Below are positions 34,151 to 45,176 of a DNA stretch of 64,000 nucleotides, piece after piece. Under the pieces are notes generated by a model. It was given only the letters and a program-made list of their open reading frames with translations. It did not search any database and had not been told where the DNA came from. The translations under genes were made by a program, and so were the position numbers. Each line of letters starts with the position of its first letter. The stretch's first letter is position 1. Origin of the DNA: Pseudeuparius sepicola (taxonomy: Eukaryota > Arthropoda > Insecta > Coleoptera > Anthribidae); contig OY987303.1 in NCBI GenBank assembly GCA_963920635.1, positions 43,709,223 to 43,773,222 on the forward strand. The letters are read 5' to 3'.

Positions 34151-34600
34151 CGTCGATGAAACGTTAACGAAGGCGTCAACGAAACGTCAACGAAACGTCG
34201 ACGAAACGTGGACGAAACGTCGACGAACGTCGACGAAACGTCGACGAAACGTCGACGCTTGGACGAAACGTCAACGAAACGTCGACGAACGTCAACGAAA
34301 CGTCGACGAAACGTCGACTAACGTCGACGAAACGTTGACGGACGTCGACGAAACGTCGAGGAAACGTTAACGAAACGTCGACGAAATGTTGACGGACGTC
34401 GACGAAACGTTAACGAAACGTCAACGAAACGTTGACGAACGTCGACGAAACGTCAACGAAACGTCGACGAAACGTTGACGGACGTCGACGAAACGTCGAC
34501 GAAACGTCGACGAAGCGTCCACGAAACGTTAACGAAACGTTAACGAACGTCGACGGAACGTCAACGAAACGTTGACGAAAAGTCAACGAAACTTCAGAAA
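34151..34600. repeat. 11-bp minisatellite (ACGAAACGTCG) inside left end
   Basis: About 450 bp consist of roughly 40 head-to-tail copies of ACGAAACGTCG with variants (ACGAACGTCG, ACGAAACGTTA, ACGGACGTCG). The dense GTCGAC, AACGTT and GTTAAC blocks are short palindromes. It begins about 45 bp inside the left TIR and has no counterpart inside the right TIR. No coding capacity is seen. Confidence 0.9.
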
Positions 34601-34643
34601 AGTGAATGTTGAAAATAAAACAATATATTTACGTTAATAATAT

Positions 34644-35351
34644 TTATTTATCTGTGAGAGTTGATAAGAACAAAATTGTCTTCTTATAATCCTTCACTTT
34701 GGTAGATGGCCAGTGACCGGAGTCTGGTCCACAATCCCATCCTAAAAGAGCTTTTGGGTTTGCCTTATATTTTCTTACGTTTTCTTCCAACCAATTCAAG
34801 ATTCTTAAATGATTTTTGTTTTTAGATGGTTGAAACTTATATGATAATTTCATAGCAGTTAAAGCTTCAACAAATATTTTTAAATTTTTATGTTTCGCTA
34901 AGTAGGCAGCTTGACATATAAAAGCATCACAGCAATCTTCCAATCCCTTGTAGTTTTTTATTATGTTTTTCACTGGATAAGAGTCCTCCAAATAGTATAG
35001 ATTAAAATTTGATATTAAGCTAAAAACGTGTACTTTATATGCAATGCTATCTTCCAGGCAATGATCCTTCATAAGCTTTTCGACTGTGGTAAAATTCATT
35101 TCTTCAATATTTTCTTGATCACAAATATTGATTATGATCTTAATATAATTAACAATTTTTCGCTTCTTTTCCAACATTAGGCAACACTCCGCAACACTAC
35201 ATGCTCCTTCAGCAACTTCTGTGAAGCTTTCATTCGGTATTATAAAATCTGGTTTACCAAGCAAATATATTAATTTTTCACCACTACAGGAACGGTTGTA
35301 CACTTTTTGAGAAGCAACGTATGCATCTACTTCGATTTTAATGAAATCCAT
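34644..35351 (-). CDS. Polinton hypothetical protein, 235 aa
   Basis: A single intact minus-strand frame begins with ATG at 35,351 and is the first gene inside the left TIR and minisatellite. The product is mixed charged and aromatic, mostly helical by appearance, with a Cys-rich middle (ACSVAECC; DCCDAFIC) and a C-terminal WDCGPDSGHWPS segment. I recognise no domain. It faces away from the ATPase gene, and the ~180-bp gap between them probably holds divergent promoters. It is one of the few uninterrupted genes of the element, so its product may be accessory rather than structural. Confidence 0.7.
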   Translation of the reverse strand: MDFIKIEVDAYVASQKVYNRSCSGEKLIYLLGKPDFIIPNESFTEVAEGACSVAECCLMLEKKRKIVNYIKIIINICDQENIEEMNFTTVEKLMKDHCLEDSIAYKVHVFSLISNFNLYYLEDSYPVKNIIKNYKGLEDCCDAFICQAAYLAKHKNLKIFVEALTAMKLSYKFQPSKNKNHLRILNWLEENVRKYKANPKALLGWDCGPDSGHWPSTKVKDYKKTILFLSTLTDK

Positions 35352-35519
35352 TATTACTTTACTATTGTATTAAATTTGTCTACCGTATATATAGATCTAT
35401 GCGGCTGCTCCCTCCAATCTTGCCCCCACTAGTTAGTATAATATTTGCTTACGTAAGTATGAACTTCACAGTTTGATTATTAAAGAGCGGTAAGTTAAAC
35501 CCCCACCATAAAAAGATAG

Positions 35520-35555
35520 TATAAATAGGTACGTATGTATACAGTGACTTCAAAC
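35520..35555 (+). promoter_or_regulatory. Probable core promoter of the ATPase gene
   Basis: TATAAATA at 35,520 is followed 23-32 bases later by ACAGT and TTCAAA initiator-like sequences. A start of transcription there would exclude the ATG at 35,535 and favour the ATG at 35,565. Confidence 0.45.
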
Positions 35556-35564
35556 ATCATTAAA

Positions 35565-36257
35565 ATGCGATTTCAACAACAGCAAAGGACTTTACCCATT
35601 GAAAATTTGGATATTGCAGATGCAGGACATCACCAAAAATCTAAACATGGTGAACTACTTCCAAATTCTATTAGAGCAATTTTTTGCGGACCGAGTAACT
35701 GTGGTAAAACCAATGCCCTTCTCAGTCTTATATTCAGTGAAAATGGTCTTAAATTTGAGAATATATATGTATACAGTAAATCGCTATTCCAACCAAAATA
35801 TCAACTATTACAAAATGTCTTAGAAAAGGTTGGTGATAAAATTAAATATTTTCCATTCAAAGCTAACGATGATGTTATTGATCCATCGGAGGCTCTGGAA
35901 AATTCTGTTTTTATTTTTGACGATGTAGCTTGCGACAAGCAAGATAAAATACGAGAATTCTATTCAATGGGTCGTCACAAAAGTATTGATGTAACATATC
36001 TTTGTCAAACCTATTCAAAGATACCTAAACAGTTGATACGAGATAACTGCAACATGATTGTGCTTTTTAAGCAAGATGATATCAATTTAAGGCATGTATA
36101 TGACGAGCATGTAACTCCAGATTTAACTTATGAACAATTTAAGGATTTGTGTCATCGATGTTGGAGTGATTCTTACGGAACATTAGTAATCGTTAAGGAT
36201 TTTAGGTTGAATACCGGACGGTATAGAAGTGGTTTCGATAAGTATATAAAGCTGTAA
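35565..36257 (+). CDS. Polinton packaging ATPase (FtsK/HerA superfamily)
   Basis: The 230-residue product (from ATG 35,565) has a Walker A loop, CGPSNCGKT, at about residues 41-49 and a Walker B strand, VFIFDDVA, at about 115-122. A sensor-like CQTYSKIPKQLIRDNCN segment follows. In Polintons and related viruses this ATPase pumps DNA into the capsid. The frame is intact, unlike most other core genes here. An upstream in-frame ATG at 35,535 would add 10 residues, but the TATA box and initiator spacing favour 35,565. It is followed 27 bp later by the DUF8207-like gene on the same strand. Confidence 0.93.
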   Translation: MRFQQQQRTLPIENLDIADAGHHQKSKHGELLPNSIRAIFCGPSNCGKTNALLSLIFSENGLKFENIYVYSKSLFQPKYQLLQNVLEKVGDKIKYFPFKANDDVIDPSEALENSVFIFDDVACDKQDKIREFYSMGRHKSIDVTYLCQTYSKIPKQLIRDNCNMIVLFKQDDINLRHVYDEHVTPDLTYEQFKDLCHRCWSDSYGTLVIVKDFRLNTGRYRSGFDKYIKL

Positions 36258-36284
36258 GTTAGTGTCATAAGTTAATTTGGAAAG

Positions 36285-37344
36285 ATGCCGCTAACATCGC
36301 AAGATCAAATTGCAAATGCGCAACGCGCGAAGAAAATTAGAGAACTCACACGCTCGATTAGAAAAAAATATACTGCGTTAAAATTAGGGAGACTTGAAGA
36401 AGATGAGTCGCTCGAGAAAGTTTTTAAGCCAGTAACAAAATCTTTAGAAAAAATGATAAAATCCAAGAATGAAAATGATATCAAACTAGAACCTAAAGAA
36501 GAAGAAGATGAGGATGATAATATTGATTTAGATAAACAAACAAAATTAATACAAGATGGAATTGAAGATAGAATCAACAAAAAGCTTGATGCGCTGAAGT
36601 TGGGCATTAATAAATTACAGGGATCGTTTACACTACCCGAGAGTCATTGGGAAAATTCTAATGAACCCAATCCGGAAAACGTTTTTGAAGAAGATGATGA
36701 TAATGATATGTCGAACTACCCTCAGGATGTTATAGACGAATTACCTAGAATCTTATCCGGAAATACTAAGACCATATATCCGTGAACATGGGGACAAGTC
36801 ATCTAAAATTGATAAGGTATACGGACCTGTTTACGATGCTTCTAAATCAAAATGGATACTGGGAAGAAAATTTATTGACTTTGATAAGCCTACAGGAGAC
36901 ATACTCGTTGATGGGTTGTATCGGTTTCCGGGTACAGAAGGACTTTACAATTTAATTTTTTATGATGATCCACAGTGCAACCTTGAAGACAGAAAAAATT
37001 ATAAAAAATTTTTAACTTTAACTAGTGTCCACCTCAACTCAGCGGGTAAATTAAAAGGTTCAAATCGATTTAAATATAGTGATATTATCAAGCCTCTAGA
37101 TAGAGGTGAACAAGAAACTGAAATACCTAAACCTAAAACACGTTCACAATCGACGGCATGTGGTACCGGCATGAACCTTACCTACAATAAAAAGCCTATA
37201 GAATTCGTTTATTGGGATGATGTAAATGAGTTGATAGATAGATTAAGGCTCCTCGTAGCCTCTAAACAAGCTGGAAACACCTCTCACGATAATGAAATTG
37301 TTGCTATTATCAATGAGTTAACAGAAGCTAACATTATTCGCTAA
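36285..37344 (+). pseudogene. Polinton conserved protein (DUF8207-like), one frameshift
   Basis: Two frames form one gene of about 350 codons. The 5' part (36,285-36,785) is a highly charged, coiled-coil-like region with an acidic stretch (EEEDEDD) near residue 70. The 3' part (to 37,344) carries the conserved block with GLYRFPGTEGLYNLIF and LTSVHLNS, widespread in insect Polinton-type elements. A one-base indel near 36,735-36,750 puts them out of frame, and the first frame then ends at 36,785. Its role is unknown; from its constant presence a virion or replication accessory protein is possible. Confidence 0.75.
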
Positions 37345-37385
37345 TATAAATATAAGGGCGAGCCAAAATTATCATCATATCCACT

Positions 37386-37841
37386 ATGAGTGTCAATAAG
37401 TTTGGACAATATTCTAATTCTAAAATTTATTCATCACATTTATCTTCATCGATCCATACAAGTAACACTATTTTCGAGTTTACTCCGAATGGTAATATAG
37501 ATGTAAAGAATTTGAAGATTAGTAATCTTCAAACTCCAAACGAAAATAGTGACGCAACAAACAAGCGATATGTTGATCAAACTGTTAATGAAATAAGAAC
37601 CAAAATTTTCGATTATATTCACAGACAGTTACATAAAATAACTACTGCTACGGTACATGAAAATACACTCATCAAAAATTTCAAGGAAGAATTGCATAGT
37701 GAAGTAAATAGACTACAATTGTGTATCGAAGAGAAAGATAAAAAGATAGTGGAACTATCGAATAAAATTGATAATCTAAAACCATTTTACAAATATAATA
37801 ATGAAAACACAGCACAGCAAAGAAAAAATTTAGTTGGTTAA
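37386..37841 (+). CDS. Fiber-like coiled-coil protein
   Basis: This is an intact 151-residue frame starting at ATG 37,386, with TATAAATAT upstream at about 37,346. Residues ~36-67 have the pattern of phage tail-fiber repeats (GNIDVKNLKISNL, then DATNKRYVDQTVNEI). A long heptad-rich helix follows (about residues 60-135), consistent with a trimeric coiled coil. A short fiber or spike on the capsid is my inference from this resemblance. It ends directly before the integrase region and is on the same strand as the ATPase. Confidence 0.6.
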   Translation: MSVNKFGQYSNSKIYSSHLSSSIHTSNTIFEFTPNGNIDVKNLKISNLQTPNENSDATNKRYVDQTVNEIRTKIFDYIHRQLHKITTATVHENTLIKNFKEELHSEVNRLQLCIEEKDKKIVELSNKIDNLKPFYKYNNENTAQQRKNLVG

Positions 37842-38684
37842 GGAACTACATACACCGGCTAGAAAAAATTATTCTCGCCGGCGAACTATTATCAAAGGAT
37901 TAGACGATCTCTGGCAAGCTGATCTTGCGCAAATGGATCAGTATGCGACAGTTAATTCATATTGGTAGTAATTGATTGTTTTTCAAAATACGTTTGGTGC
38001 GAACCGCTGAAATCAAAGTCTGGGGAAGAGGTTACGAAAGCTTTTACAAATATTCTGAAAAGATCTCAGAAACGACAAACTCGAAATCTACAAACTGACC
38101 TAGGAAAGGAATTTTACAATACGCATTTTAAGAAACTCATGAAACAATTTAATATAAATCATTATAGTTCATTTAGTATTAAAAAAGCTGCAATTGTGGA
38201 GACGGTTATACGCACCCTGAAAGAGCAAATGTTTAAATATTTTAGTTTGAATGGTAAATATAAATGGATTGATATGTTACTTTCAATAGTCGACGAATAT
38301 AATAATAGGAGACATCGTACTATACATATGAAGCCTAAGGATGTAAATAAGAGTACCGAAAGTCATTTACTTAAAAGTGTTTATAGTCACTCAAAGATTT
38401 TTAACAAACCAAAATTTAATGTGGGTGATATGGTGAGAATTAGTAAAGCTAAACATATTTTTGAAAAGGGTTATATTCCTAACTGGACGACAGAAGTCTT
38501 TAAAATTATTAAAATACAAATAACTAATCCGGTAACGTATGTACTTTTAGATGTAAGAGGAAATATTATAAAAGGAGGATTCTATACAGAGGAATTACAA
38601 AAAACGGCAGATCCAGATATTTACTTAGTAGAGAGGGTACTACGTAGGAGGGGGGGAAAGTGTTGGTGCGCTGGCTTGGTCTAG
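37840..38684 (+). pseudogene. Polinton retroviral-type integrase, frameshifted
   Basis: The catalytic core is divided by a one-base frameshift near 37,963. Upstream, KGLDDLWQADL holds the first catalytic Asp. Downstream, VIDCFSKYVW leads to the second Asp (LQTDLGKEF) and the Glu in AIVETVIRTLK, followed by YNNRRHRTIHMKP. A chromodomain-like C-terminal part ends about 38,620. The DDE triad is therefore still encoded, but in two frames, and the N-terminal zinc region is degraded. It would insert the element and make the 6-bp TSD. The usual Arg-Phe-Asn after the Glu is changed to Thr-Val-Ile. Confidence 0.9.
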
Positions 38685-38758
38685 ATAAAACACACGACTC
38701 ATGGATAAGTGCCACAAACGTTCTGTGAGTTGTTGGTTGTGTAAATCAAAATTCGAAG

Positions 38759-39442
38759 ATGAGTGACTCTGGATACAGCACAAGAAGTGAAGAAAACAAT
38801 GAAATTAATCGAATCCTAGAGCTTTATGAAGAGGCTATTCGAAATGAAAAGCACATGCTCTTAAGTACACGATTTGTGATAAAACCAGAGAATTTGTTTA
38901 CGGTTCATTGTGGGTTGAGTCCCGTACGCTTCTTCCGACCAGCAGTCAAAATTGTACATGAACTAACACAAGGTATGATTTCTATGGACCGCTTTGAATG
39001 GAATGAGTTTATACTACAATTAAATAAACTCGCAGAACAATATCTCTTTAATCCTGATATTGCACAGTCATCAATGAAGTTCGGCTCCAACCTGGAATTG
39101 AGAACAATGCTGGGTTTTAACAACCTCAAGATGGTTATACTCTGTAAGAATGATGACTGTCATTATTTCACCGAAAACGAAGTATTGGAGCTACTCACCA
39201 TTGACGAGAGTATTAGTTTAAAGATCAACTTATTGCTAAAATGTAACTATCTTGAACATTATCATAATATTTTAGATCAAGTTAATGAGTTGCTAAGAAA
39301 ATGTAATTATGTTATGGATCCTGTAGATATTATAATGTCTGTATGTAACTTATCGTTTAGTATTGAAACATATTGTATATTCGAGCTTCTCTCTTTTGAT
39401 AAAGAATTTGTTTTAACGGATTTGTATAGAAGAAGGGTTTAA
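38759..39442 (+). CDS. Polinton hypothetical protein, 227 aa
   Basis: An intact frame starts at ATG 38,759, preceded by the integrase and followed, tail to tail, by the polymerase gene on the other strand with an 88-bp gap. The sequence is leucine-rich and predominantly helical, with a Ser/Glu-rich N-terminus (MSDSGYSTRSEE) and paired Cys residues (CKNDDCHYF, CNYLEHYH). I recognise no domain. An unbroken frame beside a broken integrase suggests it was under selection until recently or decayed only by substitutions. Confidence 0.65.
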   Translation: MSDSGYSTRSEENNEINRILELYEEAIRNEKHMLLSTRFVIKPENLFTVHCGLSPVRFFRPAVKIVHELTQGMISMDRFEWNEFILQLNKLAEQYLFNPDIAQSSMKFGSNLELRTMLGFNNLKMVILCKNDDCHYFTENEVLELLTIDESISLKINLLLKCNYLEHYHNILDQVNELLRKCNYVMDPVDIIMSVCNLSFSIETYCIFELLSFDKEFVLTDLYRRRV

Positions 39443-39529
39443 GAAATAAAACAATATTAAAGATAATATGACTTTTATTTATTCTTACCTAAATAAATAC
39501 ATTACATATATCATAAGTACATGTGAAAT

Positions 39530-42500
39530 CTATACTGGTACAGCATCCATTATATCTTTATGACCCCAAGGTAGAGTGACAACATTATTTACCAAATATC
39601 GTTTATCGTCAAAAGGGCTGAGAGCAATCTTAGTTTGTTTTATGCTAAACACGTGAGCAAACGAACGGATAGAGCATTGGGTGGCAGTCTTTTCCTTCTT
39701 CTTAAATAAACAATTCACATAATCATCAAATGTTATATGATTTTTAATAACACTATGTTTAATTCCTTTTGATTTTTTAACACATTTTTTCTCCCCCTCA
39801 ATCAAATACGTATACATTTTAGATCTGAGACCAACGAAATGAGTCATAACAGTACCATTAAGTTCGTCTTTCATCAAGCCTGGCACTTTCTTATTTGTTA
39901 GTGGAATATTATATCTATTGTCAATTGGGTAGTCGCTGGTATCAAAACGATGTAAATCACTTTTGATAGTCTCACCATAGACATCGTTACATTTTACTTC
40001 GTAAATCAAACTATCCGTATCTGTATAAAGTAGTTTACAACTTTCCGATGAAAATTTTGGAAGCATATAATCATAATGAAATTCGTATACACAAGTTTTA
40101 GAAATATCGAGAATTGCCATACCTATATACAAAGGCTTATTAAATACTATTTCAGTTTTATTTAGTTCAATAGCTACTAAGTCTTCATCAAATATTAATC
40201 TGCTTTTAAAAACTGGGCTAGCAATTAGATTCTTTGCTCCGTACCTCCCATTCCATTTCCTAACTAATTTAACGATTCTATGCTTTCGAATATTTTCCAT
40301 AGTCTTTCCGTAAACTGCGTTATTCATCAGTTTAATTATAGTTTTTTCAAAATCAAATGTTGCCTTTGCTCTTAACTGTGTATTAAATTTAATATAAGGT
40401 GCTAACCATGCAGCCTGTTCAAATTTCAAAACCCTATAAATTTCATTTAAGATTAAACCATTTCGCAGAGCTTGTTTAAGTGCTCTATAATGTATGACAT
40501 ATTTTTCTTTCGGATATAGGGTTGTCATCAGTTTAGATAATTTTGAATTTGGAGGTACACCATGTTCGGCACAAAAAGGTAAATCTCTATGCAAATCATG
40601 TAAGTATTCAGGGTAGTCTAAATCAACCTCTAAAATATATCCCTCAAGTGCATCATCTGGAATAGTGGTAACGTCAATAGCTGTATCTACCCATTGAAAC
40701 CCACCGTAAGGAAGGTGTTCACACATCGCCCAACCGTACAAGTTGTTAACATCTAGGTATAATAAGTACTTGGAAGGTTCACTAGGATCATAGTTATTCA
40801 TATATTTATTATTTGCTTGTGAAAATCGATTGCAGCACTGACTTATACCACCCCGTATACCCTTTTCGAAAAACATTAAAATATCGATATCTTGAAAGGT
40901 TTCTAACTTACAACCTGTACATTTAAGCATGCAATCCCAGGTAAAACCTGGGAGAGTATAGTACCAAGCTGGATCTAAACCATAATTTTTTAGACAGGTA
41001 TTTCTGAAATTTTAAAAAATATCTGTAAGTAACATAATGTCAGTCTTTAGGTACAAGTCTGAGTATTCACCTAAATTTTGTATTTCAAATGTGTCCCAAA
41101 CTAATTGAGCATGTCTATAAGCATCTTCATCGATCCCAATATCATTTAATTTATTATAAAACTGTTCTATGGAAGGTAAAGAATTTTCAGTCAATTTATC
41201 TAAGTTATCGATGTAATCATAGCAAAATACACCTTTCTTGGTTAGCAGTTTAAATCTATCTTGAGATATACCACAAAATTCTTTACGAGTATTAACAAAG
41301 TCTTCACTATTGAGAGACGAGGCTAGGGTGTCTAGGGAGAAACCTAAGAATCTAAACGAGTCAATGAATCGAAATTTGACGTTTGTGTTATTATTAAAAA
41401 TAGTAAAACTAATGTATTTTTCCTTATTAATTGGAAGCAAAGTTGTGTTGTGTCTTTTAGATAGATCTCTAATAATAAAATGACTGTCGTACCCACTGAG
41501 ATTTGAAATACAATCGGTACTACAAATGAATTTCTATAATTTAAATTACATGATTGGTGCGCATAACCTCTGAAATGAGATGTTAGATGACAATGATCAC
41601 GTACAATTATATCATTAGGGTTAAATTCTCTTTCACAAATATGACATGTCGGTGTTGAGTCTTTTAGATTGACAGCTTCTTTCATCGGTTCGATGTTTTT
41701 TAATTTCGATGAAACTAAATTTGCAATTTCATCTAGCTGATCTGCAAACCAAGTCATACAATCAGCTCCGCGGTAACTTTTGTAAAAAGATAATGTGTTA
41801 TCGTAACTACATTTAAAATAATATCCAGCACTAAAAGCTTCATGTTTTTGATATCTAGCTGTTTTAGTCATTATTTGCGGGTCATTGTTGGGTTTCAGAA
41901 TGGATTCAAAATCCGCTAAAATAACAAAGGGTACTTTTTCTCTATGAACATAATTTTTGAACTCGATATATTTATCTTTAGGGAAGGATATTTTACAATT
42001 ATTTATATCTTAACAGTAGCTTATATGTTCGTCGAGCTTTTCTTGAGAAGAATAATAATTAAGACACCTGTCACATATAAATATTTTACCTTTATGTTTA
42101 TTTGTTTGCCTTGAAATCAACCTAGATAAATCTTTAATCCAACAATAATGGTAGTGAATGTCTACTATTGACTCATCGATAGGAACAGCTTCATGATCAT
42201 TAATTTTTGGAAAATATTTATCTTGAATTAAAAGGAGATTTACATGTTTTTGCATTTTACTTTTTGTAATTCGCCCAGGTGAAGTAATAAACGTTGCAAA
42301 CTGATCGTGTTTTAGTAGATCTAATATGTACACATTTACAGATATATTATTTAATTTTTCAAATTTTGGAATTTGATTTAAAGTTAAGGGAAATTTCAAG
42401 CCCCTTAAATTTAATACCGTCGAAGGGTGTGGATATGAAGAAGTGCGGGACGGTACCTTTTTTCCATGAGGGGTGTATAGAGCGGAAACTACAGCCCATA

Positions 42501-43258
42501 AGAAACAAAGATCATCATTATTTTTAACATTTACGCACGCTCGCTTAGCTGCTATGGATTCCGGAAGCTTAATATAAGACTTACCGCCGTTTCCTACTTC
42601 AATTTTGTTGATATTGATTTCCAAGCTCAAAATTTTATGTAAAGCCCAACCGGAATCTCTTTCCTGAAAAGATTCTAGTTTGTTTAAGATTTTATCTATA
42701 ACACAGTTTTGAACCCATTTTTTAAGCTCTGTACTTTGATCAATTATTTCGTTTTTCGTATTAAAATATTTATTTTCTAACACTTCATCTTCTCCTATTT
42801 TTTTAATAAATTCACCACAAAACACTGTTAACTTTAATAATTCTAAGAGTTTTTAGGATTCTGCTGATACGGTTTTTGAATAAGAAAAAAGCATCATTAA
42901 AAAATTGTAGGATATCTTTGTGTTTTAAGTTTACCATAATGGCTGAGCGAATGCGACTTTGAAACACCGATTTTGTATCCTCCCATTTTACCCGGTCATT
43001 TCTATTTTCTATCCTACCTTTACCTGCCCCCTCGTGTCTATATGCTTTCAAATAAGTTCTGAACCTAATTAGATGTCCTAAATTTGTCTCCAATTTTATT
43101 AAGGTACCATGATTGTAAATTTTCTTCTTTAATGCCCTACGAATTAACTTAATGTTTGCGTTTATTATCTTTTTCCAATACTCTATAGTTCGTTGATTTG
43201 TATTTCTTCGAAAAAGTCTAAACCCTTTTTCACAAACGTTGATAATGTTGTCACTCAC
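39530..43258 (-). pseudogene. Protein-primed family B DNA polymerase, four breaks
   Basis: This is the largest Polinton gene, about 1,240 codons on the minus strand. The N-terminal part (43,258-42,010) carries the conserved FQERDSGWAL and a Cys-His cluster (CDRCLNYYSS). The exonuclease region follows (FADQLDEIANL; CHICEREF; HCHLTSHFRGYAH). The polymerase part has YLLYLDVNNLYGWAM (motif A), KLMNNAVYGKTMEN (motif B) and YTDTDSLIYEV (motif C). It would replicate the element from a protein primer at the TIR ends. Breaks are a frameshift near 42,820, in-frame TAA at 42,010-42,012, a frameshift near 41,500, and in-frame TAA at 41,012-41,014. Confidence 0.93.
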
Positions 43259-43450
43259 GTCATTTCTAAGTTGATCTATACCGTGATGTATATCTCTCGG
43301 AAATGTAAACGCATATGAAAACCTTACACCAGTTTAAATGTTGTATAACTGTTCTTCCCCCCACCTATTTGCGGTACTATAAATTCAGTGACGGTGTTTC
43401 TGAAATTTATTAGTATTCCACTATTGTTGAACACTATACTTATTAAAAAC

Positions 43451-43762
43451 ATGAACTCATTCCTAAGTTATTTAAACAAGAATTTATTAGTGAAGAAGTT
43501 CGTAAGTGTGCGAGATATGGAAATTGGAGAAAAGTATAGAATATCATCTTTTAGTAAAATCCATACAAGGTTTGGAGAGAAAGTGTTAGTAGAATTTTTG
43601 GAGTTCCGTACTTTGTTACCACGTAGATTTACTGAAGAATTTACCCCCCAACGTATCGCAGAAATAAACAAGAAGATGGAAAGTGGAGAAACATTTTTTT
43701 TTGCAAGTCTTGGACCAGCACCAGGTAGAACAACCAACATAGAATTTTCGTCTTACGAATGA
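43451..43762 (+). CDS. Small Polinton protein, internal paralogue of the TIR gene
   Basis: The frame from ATG 43,451 encodes 103 residues. The frame is open further upstream only from a GTG, while CTATAAATTCAGTG at about 43,375 marks a promoter ahead of 43,451. The core KIHTRFGEKVLVEF, then LLPRRFTEEF, aligns with the TIR-encoded core (VKTKFGECVLLEL, then FLPQRVTVAF), and both proteins are 103 residues long. The strand-rich pattern suggests a small OB-like nucleic-acid-binding fold, which is a guess. It lies between the polymerase start and the membrane-protein gene. Confidence 0.7.
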   Translation: MNSFLSYLNKNLLVKKFVSVRDMEIGEKYRISSFSKIHTRFGEKVLVEFLEFRTLLPRRFTEEFTPQRIAEINKKMESGETFFFASLGPAPGRTTNIEFSSYE

Positions 43763-44566
43763 CTCTAACGGAATCCAAAAGGAGGTCGAATAGACTCTAC
43801 TATAGAAGAAAATTAGAAATGTATATAAAATCTTTACAAGAATTAAAATTTGAAATTATATTATATGAATGAAATAAGAAAGTTGATAATATTTAATTAG
43901 ATTAAGGATTATTGTTAATGCAAAAAATGTAATAAAAATTATAATAAAAAAATAAATGAAAGTACCTATTTTAATTTACCTTATCATCTAAAAAATATAC
44001 AATGAATTTGAAATGAGAATTTTAATCAACTGCACATTACCTCTTTTTGCTTTAGAATAGGCTTTGACTTGACTTAACGTAACTTGACTAACGTAACTTG
44101 ACTTAACATGACTTCTTAACATTTGTATATAGTTAGTTTATATTTTTATTTTATTTTTATTTTAATCTGTATTCCTATTTGTAGTGTTACTTTTATGTTA
44201 ACTCTTGTTTTAATTTTTATTTTAATATACATGTATCATCAAATTTATGTTATTAATTTTTATTTTTCTCTCAATTTACCTACTACAAAAAGTTGCAACA
44301 TAAAAATGTTGAGAAGTGCTAAGTATAAAGATAGTCTTAAAACAATCATGAAAGATAACTTTACAGGTAAGTATACTACTTTTTAGCATTTAATACTCTA
44401 AAACCACCGTCAATAAATATCATCATACTTTGCTCTTCTAACTTGAATAAGATAAAAATGTTGCTCTGCAACAGATTATAGAAATTATAGATAGGGTGTA
44501 AATGAAATACTTGATATATTTTTAACTTTTTATTTAATACGTACGATACAATGACAGATTTTGATT
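43763..44566. other. AT-rich spacer within Polinton
   Basis: No gene is supported between the small paralogue and the membrane protein. Short TAACTTGACT-type repeats lie at 44,065-44,115, followed by a T-rich stretch of repeated ATTTTTATTTTA. An 87-codon frame at 44,123-44,386 is low-complexity hydrophobic and not convincing. Confidence 0.45.
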
Positions 44567-45031
44567 TTAGTTTTTTCTTAATATTGTTGTATACCATTTT
44601 CGTTCACTAAGTACTCTCTGAATAAGTTTAATAAGCAATTTCACGACTAATAACGATGAACATGTTGTTATAAAGTAGATCATGTACAGCAGGTTCACTT
44701 CTCCCATACACCGTTGAGATCCTTGCTGAGTTCCTTGTGTATTATTAGATGTTAGATTAGTTTTGTTATAGATTTTTGAGCAATGGATTAACCATTCCGT
44801 ATCAGCAATTGTTCGATTTTTAAATGTCATTCTAATTTTGTAGTATGCAAAACTTCTAGGTAGATTTACCATTACAATATCCTTAGTATCAGGTACAGGT
44901 ATAAAAGGAATCCATTTTATAGGATGTTTATCCACACAAATTGCAAATTCGTCTACATAGGTTGGTTTATAAATATAGAACACGTTGTTAATTATAGCAT
45001 GCAAAAAAATGTATTCTGCTTTTAACAACAT
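44567..45031 (-). CDS. Polinton hypothetical membrane protein, 154 aa
   Basis: An intact minus-strand frame from ATG 45,031. The N-terminal 75 residues are strand-rich and aromatic. An Asn/Thr/Gln-rich linker follows (SNNTQGTQQG), and residues ~112-135 form one strong transmembrane segment (LLYMIYFITTCSSLLVV) before a basic tail (KLIQRVLSERK). One-span membrane proteins are known in Polintons and their viral relatives, but I cannot assign this to a family. The neighbours are the RNase H-like gene and the capsid block on the same strand. Confidence 0.55.
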   Translation of the reverse strand: MLLKAEYIFLHAIINNVFYIYKPTYVDEFAICVDKHPIKWIPFIPVPDTKDIVMVNLPRSFAYYKIRMTFKNRTIADTEWLIHCSKIYNKTNLTSNNTQGTQQGSQRCMGEVNLLYMIYFITTCSSLLVVKLLIKLIQRVLSERKWYTTILRKN

Positions 45032-45176
45032 CTTGAATAAAACTGTAGGATATTTGTTAAGATTTTGTAATTTATACCTATATGTATTTGGAGGGGGTAA
45101 TTAAAATAAACAACTAAGTATTATTAAAAATTTAATTATTTTTATACTACATTACAGATTAAACTAACATAATATA

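Noticed and set aside
34151..34600. CRISPR-like array
   Set aside because: The units are contiguous 11-mers without unique spacers, in a eukaryotic transposon; it is a minisatellite.
36305..36607. Minus-strand serine-rich frame
   Set aside because: It is the antisense shadow of the charged, coiled-coil-like gene at 36,285.
43388..43450. Upstream part of the small internal Polinton gene
   Set aside because: It would need a GTG start; the ATG at 43,451 follows a TATA-like element and gives the same length as the TIR gene.
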